NCBI RefSeq assembly: GCF_040954645.1
Contig: NC_092803.1
Location: 81,382,263 to 81,446,262 of the forward strand
Length of the DNA: 64,000 bases
Reading direction: 5' to 3'
Source: Diabrotica undecimpunctata
Taxonomy: Eukaryota; Arthropoda; Insecta; Coleoptera; Chrysomelidae
Part shown: positions 56,052 through 64,000 of the stretch, one piece after another
How positions within the stretch are numbered: the stretch's first letter is position 1
Layout: every line of letters begins with the position of its first letter
Notes under the pieces: model-generated
What the model saw: only the letters and a program-made list of their open reading frames with translations
Told to the model about the DNA's origin: nothing
Database searches by the model: none
Program-made: the position numbers and the translations under genes

Positions 56052-57255
56052 ACATCTTCTTCTTTTTCTTTTTATGTAGACCTGACTCTGTTTGTTTTTC
56101 GGTATGCCTCCAGTAAGCTGTTGTTCCATCGTTTTTGTGGTCTTTCTACTGATCGTCTTCCTATTGGGGAACCGTCTCTTGCCGTCTTTACTACTCTATT
56201 TGTTATTGGACTTATATGATCGTTCCATTCTACTCTTTTATTTCCTACCCAGTTCTTGATGTTCTCCACCTTGCATCTACGTCGTATATCTTGTACGTAT
56301 ATCTAGCTCTATCACATAGTGTCTTGCCATCAATTTTTTAAGTATTTTCATCTCTGCTGTTTCTAACATCCTTTTTGTCCTCTCTGTGTCAGGTCGTGAT
56401 TTGCGGCGTATGTCATTATTGGTCTAATGACTGTTTTGTAAATTCTGCCTTTCATTTCTTTTTCGGCATTTTAATTTCTCCATATTGTTTTATTCAGTGA
56501 GCCTGCGGTTCTGTTTGCTCTATTCACTTGATCTTCTACTTCAGTTTCGAGCTTTCCGTAGCTAGATGATGTGATAACTATATATTTAAACTCCATCACT
56601 TGTTTTATTATCTGACCTTCCAGCTCCAATTTACATCTTGTAAATTTGCTCTTGTAACCATGCATTTTGTCTTTTGTGGAGAAATTAAGATGTTAAATTA
56701 TCTGGCGGTTATATAAAATTGGTGCAACATACGTTGCAAATCGTCTTCACTTTGAGAGAGTAGTATTGCGTCGTCCACAGAGTAGATTATTTTAAGTTGT
56801 TTTTCTCCCATTTGGTATCCTTTTTAGTTCTAAATTTTTTTTATTGTTTCATCCATAATCAGGTTGAACAAGGAAGGACTCGGTGGATACTTTCGATCGT
56901 TTTGATTATTCCTAGAGGTATCTCTCTTACAACGTGTATAATGTCCTTTAATTTGACCCGGTAAAATTCCTTCTTAAGGTCCACGAAACATAAATATGCC
57001 GGTTTGTTGTATTCTAATGATTTTCCTTGCACTTGCCTCATTATAAATATAGCGTCGGTGCATGATCTTCCTGATCTAAAACCTTATAGTTCTTTTGTTA
57101 GTGTTATAATTTCATTCAGTTTATTTGTTATCACTTTGGTTGTTAATTTTAGTGTTATGTTTAATAAATTATTTCCTCTGTAATTTTTCGGATCCTTTGG
57201 TCTCCCTTTTTGAAGAGAGGTATTAGGATGATTGATCTTCATTCTTAAGGAATTC
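56052..57255 (-). pseudogene. RTE LINE: RT to 3' end
   Basis: Minus strand, high to low: SIILIPLFKKGDQR (57.2 kb), MRQVQGKSLEYNKPAYLCFV followed by DLKKEFYRVKLKDIIHVV (palm Asp), an active-site region near 56.78 kb with IYSVDDAILL, then KSKFTRCKLELEGQIIKQVM, EFKYIVITSSSYGKLETEVE, ANRTAGSLNKTIWRN, RVEWNDHISPITNRVVKTAR and DGSPIGRRSVERPQKRWNNS, with an AAGAAGAAGATG tail near 56055. Frameshifts between most blocks. Confidence 0.85.
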
Positions 57256-59290
57256 CGTTTTTTTCTTCTTCTTCTTCTTCCTCTTTATAAGTAATTCTGC
57301 TTGTTCATTGGCGGATTATTACATCTATGGAAGGTTGTCACTCCATCTTTTGCGCGGTCGTCTGATACTTCTTCTGCCGATTGGTGACTTATTTCTTGCT
57401 ATTTTGACGCTCCGTCCGGCTCGCGGAGATAAGAATACGGCCGGGGTCAGAAAGCCCTGCCTGTCATAAGAGGCGACTAATGGGTAGGAATCGGGAGGTG
57501 GAGAGTTTGTAGAAACGCACACGGTCGCTTCGGCGACACGGTCACCGGTCTGCACTCCTAGTATCCGAGACGAGACTCGTGGGACCACTCTACTCTCATT
57601 CCAAAAGAGCCTGGTGAGGTTGAACGAGCTGGGCCCGTACATACCTCTCCTGACCTTGTGTCAGGCGTGGTGTGAATGCCCCGGCACGTACCCACCGGGA
57701 GATCCAAGAGTAGTAGAGGAGAGATCCTCGGCGGCGACCTGTCTACGTGCGAGGTGGAAATGCCTCCGCCTGCCAAACCTACCCGCCCGGGGGCGGGATA
57801 ACGGGTAGGTGAGGTACTCGCAACACAGGTACTACGGGGAAGGTGGAGCCCCACGAAACGTTTATTTGCATACGTGGTGTGGCACCTTCACTTTGGTGTC
57901 GGACTCGTAGAGGCAGAGGTTTCGTTAACGGACGTATAGCCGACGGGCCAGGTAGTCCAGGGTCCTGCCAAAGCAATTTGGAGGGCGCAAAGCATAGCAA
58001 TGCTATTTTGACGACACGGGTCTCCTCCATTCTGCTTATGTGGTTATTTCATTTTTTTTTATTTTGTGCCCATTTATTTATACACTGGACGTTACATTTT
58101 CTTCTAATGTCTACACTTCTCTTTCGATCTCTCAGCGTATTTCCTGTAATTCATCTTAGTATTCTCATCTCTGCCGTTTCCAGTAGCCTTTGTGTTGTGG
58201 CTGTGTCGAGTCTTGTTTCTGAGGCATATGTCATTATTTCTCTTACACTGGTTTTTTAAATTCTTGATTTTATCTCAGTGTTAATGTGTCTGTTTCGCCA
58301 TATAGTGTTATTAAGGCACCCTGTCAGTCTATTTGCTTTTTGTACTTGAACTCTTACTTCTTTGTCCAGGTCTCCATAGCTAGACAGTGTAATTCCCAGG
58401 TATTTTATTTCCATTACTTGTTCAATACTGATGCCATCAATTTCTATTTTACTGTTTATATGTACTATTTATCTGGTTGGTTCTTTGCTGACTACTATTG
58501 TTTTAGTTTTCTGAGATGAGATTGTCATATTAAATTTTTTTGCTCTTATGTTAAATCTGTGGACCAGTATTTGCAGACTATCTTCATCTTAGGCTATCAA
58601 TATTGCGTCGTCTGCGTAACAGAGTATTTTGATTTCTTTGTTTCTTATTCTGTTTTGTTTTATTAATTTTTGGATTAGTTTTAATAGTTGTTTGGTCAGA
58701 TCTGGTCCTCCGTACTTTGGGAGTTCATTCGGTATTCTGTCCTTTCCTGGTGATTTTTTATTTTTTAATTTTCTTAATGCTTCCTTACCTCGCTAAACGC
58801 AACCATTTTCGTATATTTATCTTCCTTAATTCTTTTTTCTCAATATTTATTTCTTCATTCGTTGTCACCTCCGGCGTTGAAGGTTCATTATCGTCACGTT
58901 TAGCAAATACGGATCGAAATAAGTCTACCCATGTTTTCTTCTGAATATGTTAAATTTTTATGTGATCGTTTATCTCTTTTCTTTGTCCTCTGATCATTCT
59001 CCATATTTTTTTTTGTTTTTCGTAGAAGTCGTGTTCCATCTGTTTTAAGAAGTTCTGTCAGTGTTCCCTTTTTATGAGTTTAACTTAAGTATTCGTTTCA
59101 TTTCTAATTCGTTTATAGTGGTTAAATGCCTGTTGTATTTGTTATGTTATGTATTGTAAAAAGGCTTCCTTCATTTCTTCACATTTTGTCTTCACTTCCT
59201 CTCTAAACCATGGTATTTTCTTTTTTGGTGTGTTAGTGTTTGTTACTTTCCCCGCTCCAAGTGATTCTGTTGCTGCTTTAATTATGTTTT
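57256..59290 (-). pseudogene. RTE LINE: linker, RT and 3' end, split by an insert
   Basis: Minus strand, high to low: KIPWFREEVKTKCEEMKEAF (59.2 kb), QQAFNHYKRIRNETN, KQMEHDFYEKQKKIWRMIRG, KTWVDLFRSVFAKRDDNEPS, a decayed RT including RRTRSDQTTIKT and an active-site region near 58.6 kb, MEIKYLGITLSSYGDLDKEV-like sequence near 58.38 kb, and NHISRMEETRVVKIA at 58.03 kb. There a 591-bp insert follows. The frame resumes at 57.4 kb with KIARNKSPIGRRSIRRPRKR and WSDNLP, ending in a run of AAGAAGAAGAAG near 57.27 kb. Same family as the neighbouring 56.05-57.25 kb copy. Confidence 0.85.
57410..58000. mobile_element. 591-bp GC-rich insert with 13-bp target-site duplication
   Basis: TGCTATTTTGACG at 57397-57409 and 58001-58013 flanks the insert, which splits the RTE coding sequence within VVKIAR. 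Its base composition is strikingly GC-rich against the AT-rich surroundings. It begins CTCCGTCCGGCTCGCGGAG (a hairpin), includes GCCCTGCCTGTCATAAGAGG, and ends GGGCGCAAAGCATAGCAA, with no poly(A), no TIR and no recognised protein. ORFs across it (up to ~100 codons on the minus strand) show no family resemblance and are expected from high GC. The target duplication implies retrotransposition, either as a SINE or as a LINE fragment. Confidence 0.85.
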
Positions 59291-59294
59291 TTTA

Positions 59295-59520
59295 TTTGAA
59301 AGTCTTATTATTCAAGGAAAGGTAGAAGGCCGAAGATCGCAAGGAAGATTCCTAACAAAATTATCCATTAGATTACAGGTATATGCAAAAGACCTATGCA
59401 TAAGTTAAAAGAAATGATTAGAGACAGAGATCTTTGAAGACGGAAAATACACGACATCACGATGACCACTGCCTCCGAGAGGTCATGATTGAAGAGGGCG
59501 AGAGAATCAGGAAATGTTAA
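59295..59520 (+). pseudogene. RTE LINE 3' terminal fragment
   Basis: Plus strand: LIIQGKVEGRRSQGRFLTKL, then MIRDRD and RRKIHDITMTTASERS, the D..RW...IHD.T.ATASER end of an RTE subgroup. It starts back to back with the minus-strand RTE copy. Confidence 0.65.
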
Positions 59521-60371
59521 AGATAAAATATGTTTACTGAAGAATGCTTACACCTTGGAACTAATCAAAATTTTAAACACAAACAAAATATTGATAACGT
59601 ATATAAATCGAAAGTACCGTGGTTCCCAGTTGCTGATAGAATTTTGAATGAAAGGGTTCGAATAAGAGGCACACAATCAACAGAATTTATAATATTTTAT
59701 TGGGTTAAAGTTATTACATTTGAAATCATACTCATTTGGCAAGGTACAGCACCCTCGTCGCAGAACCAATCAGCTAATTTATATCTAACTGGAGCTTCCC
59801 TTTAGAAATAATAATTATGACTCTCATTTGTTAGGGTTAAATCGAATAAACCGGTACCTTTAGTTTCGGTTCTTCACTAACCTTTTAATACCATTCCACT
59901 TTCAATATCTTCCTGATCCAGATTTCCTCTATTTTTATGTAAGTTGTACTTGTTTTTCGCAGTCAGTTATGTAGGCACAAGCTACTTTTACAACAACATC
60001 AACATTTTGAGAACCCAACGTAAGTGGTTTTACAAATGCACAAAAAATAAAAATTTTTGGTTTGTAGTTTAAGGGTACGGTGAGAATAGAGTTTCAATAG
60101 ATACTCTTTCAATGGAAATAAATTATCTGCTAAAAAAACAGTATTATCAGGTATAGGTATTAAGCGCATTATTTTTCAACATTAGCCTTAATAAAAAATG
60201 GCTTATTAATATTTTTCATCCAGCGGCCCACCGTATCGTGAAAAGTTCCGGTTTGGATAATTTTTTGCTCATTTTTTTTTTGTTATATTTGGAGCCCAAA
60301 AATGTAAAATTTAGTAGAATTTAGCAGACAGTTAGAAAACGAATTATTTTCATTATTTAAAACATAAGGTA
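59521..60371. other. Unassigned stretch
   Basis: A 91-codon plus-strand ORF at 59530-59805 (DNVYKSKVPWFPVADRILNE) resembles nothing I know. The region near 60.3 kb may be the decayed N-terminal half of the mariner copy. Confidence 0.3.
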
Positions 60372-60730
60372 ACAATCAACAGTGACTACTACACTCATTT
60401 ATTTGAAGACCGAAATCGTAAATAATAGGCATCATTTGTTAGAGAAAAAATTGTTGGTATATCAAGATAATGCACCATGCCCTAAGATGATAAAAACGAT
60501 GGCAAAAATGCATGAATTGGTGTTTGAATTACTACCGCATCCAATGTATTTTCCAGATCTGGCCCCCAGCGATTACTACCTTTTTTTTTCGATATAAAAA
60601 AATGCTCCATATCAAGAGATATCGCTTCAATAAGGAAGGCATTGCTGAAACTGAAACCTATTTGAAGGAAAAATAATTCGTTTTAAAAGTGTGGCGTCGA
60701 AAAATTAGAAAAGAGTTTGAATTTTTGCAA
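60372..60730 (+). pseudogene. mariner-family transposase, C-terminal half
   Basis: Plus strand: TINSDYYTHLFEDRNRK, two stops, LVYQDNAPCPKMIKTMAKMH (second catalytic Asp), ELVFELLPHPMYFPDLAPSD followed by YYLF (the third Asp of DD34D), then in other frames DIKKMLHIKRYRFNKEGIAE and KCGVEKLEKSLNFCKKW. This matches the second half of mariner transposases, which cut and paste at TA. The N-terminal DNA-binding domain and first catalytic Asp are missing. Confidence 0.88.
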
Positions 60731-61049
60731 AAAATGGATCTCGAAATGGTCAATAGTTCAGCAATCGCGAGTTTTTTCAATAATGCTCTACATTTTGGGA
60801 CCAGAATGTATTTTGGGCGAATGCTCAGAATGCTCTTTAGGGTTACAGGTTTTTGTGTTAAAAAATGATACAGGTTACTAGCCGAATACATAGTTTGTAC
60901 CGTGTTTAAAAACATATTCGTCAACTGTTGCAGAAATTAAGTTATTTATATTTAAACAATATTTGCATATAAAAACTTAGATGTTGCATAAAAAAATGGG
61001 AATACATTAACGAATAACTCATAAAGGTAGAATGTGAAACTGAAGTATA
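60731..61049. other. Unassigned spacer
   Basis: Between mariner and the next RTE copy; no supported feature. Confidence 0.4.
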
Positions 61050-63060
61050 TGCTCTGATTGACAATGTTTCAGATCCAAAAAGTGAGATAGCGGGAAACTT
61101 CGGAGTGGCAGAAAATACTGACAACGGAGAAAGACGTAATAACATCGCGAAACGTGTGCGAAATACAACTTAAAGATAGATTATGTAATGGGCAAACTAA
61201 AAACAAGAATAACATTTGACAACACCAGGGTATACAGAGGATCCGAATGTGGCTCTTATTATTGTCTACTAAAAGCAAAAATCTATTTTCCATACTACAA
61301 AATGGCCTATACGGCATAGCAGCATATGAGTTTATGAGCAGCAAAGTTTATGAGAGATAGAAAAATACAAGCCAAAAAAGGAATACTGGTGAAATTATTC
61401 CATAGCATAGCTGGTAAAGGAAAATAACAGAGCATATAGTATATAATTGGTAACAAAGGATCAAGGGGAAAAAAATTAAAAGGATAAATCGCGAGGTGAA
61501 AAAAGTGATTTAAACAAAAAATTAGTATTGGGATAACAAATGCGAACCAGTAAGTAGCTATCTAAGGAGTACTAGATCAAAAGAATCTCTCAAAGGGTTG
61601 TTAGGACCCTTAGGATACATAAACAATTCAAAACTATAGAATCAATAGGCCTAGAAAACTGGAAGACCTGTTACGGAAATTTTTAACAAAACAAGATACT
61701 GAATTCTAATATAAGGACATGAATATATTTATATACATAAGGGACAACAGAGTAGATCACACTACATCTGACGAAGTGTATAAAATTTTGAAAACATTTA
61801 AAAACTGTTGAACTCCTGTACCAGGTATAATTTTAATGCAATGATTACAGAAAGCACCTAATAATTTTTTTAGTTGGTCGGCCCGGTTGTTTAATAAATA
61901 TCTGAATGGAGAACAACCACCTGAAGACTTTAGAAAAGGCTTACTTATATGTTCAAGAAGGGTGACAAACGGAAACTAGATAGATATATCTTGAAAACCC
62001 GAATTGAAAGTCAGTTTGTAGACTCAAGACCAGCGTTGCTTCAAAACTGGACTATTCTGCGTAGATAATACTTTTTATATTCGACAAATTACAGATAAAA
62101 AACTTGCGCAAAACCTAGAAATGCAGTTAGTTTTTATGGGTTTAAAAAAAGCAGAATATCAGTAGCCTCTGGACTCCAATGAAGTATCAAAACATCAGTC
62201 ACACTTATATAAAAACTGTAATATATTTTTCTACAGTAAGAATATAAGCTGTGTTAAAATCGGTACATCCCCCTGTCGGAAATTTCACCTATTAAAAAAT
62301 CGAGACAAGGATGTTGTATTACCCCAACCTTCTTCAAAATATAACTTAATGAAGTGTTAAAAGAGTGAAAACACAAATATGGTAGAATGGGTATTGAAAT
62401 AAACAACGATACTGTTCTCCCTGTTTTGCCTATGATCAGGTTAATCTAGCAGGTGACGAAAAAGACGACCAGTACGTGGTGAGAAAAATTAATGAAGAAT
62501 GTTTCAAATGGGGTCTGGAAATTGGAGACTTGCCAATATAAAACCGATCATTAGTAAAAACTAGCCACCAATTCAAATATATTGGGTCATTCGTTTTAGA
62601 AAGGGGAGGGGGCAGCAACAGAAAAATATGTCATAGGAAAAAACTAGGAAACGTTGAAATTAGAAAACAACATCCGGTAATTGGAAACAACTAAATGGGA
62701 GAATAGTTGAAAAACTCGTAACGAAATTTTGGCGTCGAAGTTGTGGATTAACTAAATTGGACAGTCACTAATAAAGATATAAGAGCGAGATAGAAGGTTA
62801 ATATAAATATAATATATCACAGGAGAAAAAAGATCAAAGTAGTACGGCCACTTAAGGCAAATGCCAGATAATAGATGGCCTTTGAAAATATGGAAGTGGG
62901 AGTCACATCATCGCAGAAGAAGAAGAAGAAGCAGATTAAGTCATAATTGGAACAAGGCAATAAAAGATGCCATAAGAACCAAAATCCTCCAAAATTATGA
63001 GTATAGAGGTAAGAAAAGGTGAAGGCTAGGAGACCAGATATGCCGAGTGGTGTAGACCTA
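61050..63060 (+). pseudogene. RTE LINE, endonuclease to 3' end, heavily decayed
   Basis: Plus strand: SDPKSEIAGNFGVAENTDNG and TRVYRGSECGSYYCLLKAKI (endonuclease end, SDHH decayed to SYYC), ASKLDYSA-type linker remnants, a GR-like RT start near 61.9-62.05 kb, SRQGCCITPTFFKI-like sequence at 62.3 kb, FAYDQVNLAGDEKDDQYVVR (active site, 62.43 kb), INEECFKWGLEI, KTSHQFKYIGSFVLERGGG, and a 3' end near 63.0 kb. Stops occur every few dozen codons. The block order matches the copy at 49-52 kb. Confidence 0.75.
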
Positions 63061-63785
63061 GTCGCATATATGAATATAAATAAGTTCTTCTTATTTTACT
63101 AAATAATACTATAATTCTTTTACCACCCTATTGATAACTCCCCAAGGAGCATTGAATGCTAAAAAAGATAGAACTTAATAGACTTGAGGCATTTGAAAGG
63201 TAATTTTATCGGCGTAGAGTAGTAATATCATACAATAGCATAGTTTAAACACAGAACTTCATCACAGACAAACGTACGAGAAAATAAACAACACTTTAAA
63301 CATTTGAATACCTTGAACATGAAAGTAAACCATGTTAGTATTGTTAAATCTGTCTATAAATATAAAGAAAGTTAAAATAAATGGACAGAATTAGTCTATT
63401 ATCTCTGTATTAAGGACAAAAACTATTTTTTTTTATTTTCTTACTAAACTTTTATGGTAGTTCTTTGATGTTTCTTTTCGTTTTTCCAATCGAACCAATC
63501 GATACGTTTATATTTCTATTTATTTTCGAATTTCCTACAGTTTTCAAAGCTGCTCTGCTATCTCTTCCAAGATAGCTTTCTAATAAGCTATCAGAACAAT
63601 ATCCCTTCCGACGATTCGTTTAGACTACTTTTTTTTTAACTAAATACCACTTATATATATTTTTTTTAAGATATACTCGTTATACCTACATACTATGTTA
63701 TACCGTATTCCATATTTAAAATTGTTTACCTGTCGTCTTGCTCTCTACATGTAATAGTATACAGTATGGTAAGATAAGTATTAAT
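63061..63785. other. Non-coding stretch, nothing recognised
   Basis: AT-rich spacer without supported features. Confidence 0.5.
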
Positions 63786-64000
63786 GTCAATGTTAAAAGC
63801 ATTGACAGAATGCCGAGTAGATCATCACTACACTAACATAATCAAATATATCTACCAAAATGCCATAGCTAGCGTAAGAATATCTGAACAAGAAACAAGT
63901 AAATTCTGTTTCTAGCGAGGAGTACGGCAAGAAGACACAGTCTCTCCAAAGCTATTCACGACGCTTTTATAATATACTTATAAGAGGGCACATCTGAACA
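63786..64000 (+). pseudogene. RTE LINE RT fragment at the window edge
   Basis: Plus strand: ECRVDHHYTNIIKYIYQNAI and ASVRISEQETSKF, then after a stop RGVRQEDTVSPKLFTTLL, the RGVRQGD..SP.LF block of RTE RTs. It continues past the window end. Confidence 0.75.

Noticed and set aside
57325..58259. Long ORFs in the GC-rich block (about 100 codons, both strands)
   Set aside because: High GC lowers stop frequency. Frames overlap on both strands, show no family motifs and cross the target-duplication boundary into the RTE.

Overview
The window looks like a gene-poor, AT-rich stretch of an animal genome. It is most likely an insect with a large, repeat-laden genome. A leaf-beetle-like genome would fit, but that is an inference from the mix of RTE, Jockey and I-like LINEs, Penelope-like elements, piggyBac, mariner, Harbinger and hAT remnants, not a species identification. 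I find no host gene that I can name. Almost every recognisable coding stretch is a broken copy of a transposable element, often nested in or butted against another. Long (TA)n runs punctuate the sequence.

Layout. 1-8.6 kb: outward-facing RTE LINE fragments flank an inverted pair of repeats holding a hAT-like transposase end. Between them lie a further RTE fragment (interrupted by a palindromic insert with a 12-bp target duplication) and the start of a PIF/Harbinger nuclease. 8.6-13.6 kb: mostly unassigned, with one unrecognised ORF, a MADF-domain ORF and a perfect hairpin. 13.6-18 kb: a Penelope-like RT scrap, a minus-strand LINE with RNase H, an RTE 3' part and a possible LTR-type promoter. 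18.4-23.2 kb: a GTGAG minisatellite, a 1.9-kb foldback element and an RTE 3' end carrying a 163-bp tandem duplication. 24-25.9 kb: a hammerhead-like Penelope terminus and a Ty3/gypsy RT scrap.

25.9-31.7 kb holds the best-preserved element: a near-complete 5.7-kb non-LTR retrotransposon on the minus strand with poly(A), a 12-bp target duplication, ORF1 (zinc knuckle) and ORF2 (endonuclease, RT, RNase H). It is broken only by one frameshift in ORF1 and a (TA)n expansion inside ORF2. 32.8-37.6 kb: two minus-strand RTE-type LINEs. 38-41.8 kb: diverged repeats, two hammerhead-like motifs and a Penelope-like element (RT plus GIY-YIG nuclease) bracketed by near-identical inverted arms. 41.8-48.2 kb: RTE pieces, a piggyBac transposase lacking its third catalytic segment, and a minus-strand Jockey RT. 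49.1-52.3 kb: a long, decayed RTE copy with its GC-richer 5' region and GATGATGA tail. 52.4-56 kb: a gypsy gag scrap, a tRNA-like SINE with a perfect 12-bp target duplication, and unassigned DNA. 56-64 kb: RTE copies in both orientations, one split by a 591-bp GC-rich insert with a 13-bp target duplication, then a mariner transposase C-terminal half.

Functionally nothing here works together as a host pathway; the window records serial retrotransposition. Points most worth pursuing are the hammerhead-like motifs at Penelope-type termini, the inverted-arm Penelope element with a hairpin at its truncation joint, the TSD-flanked GC-rich 591-bp insert, the intact-looking LINE and SINE, and the large inverted duplication at 1.8-7.5 kb.
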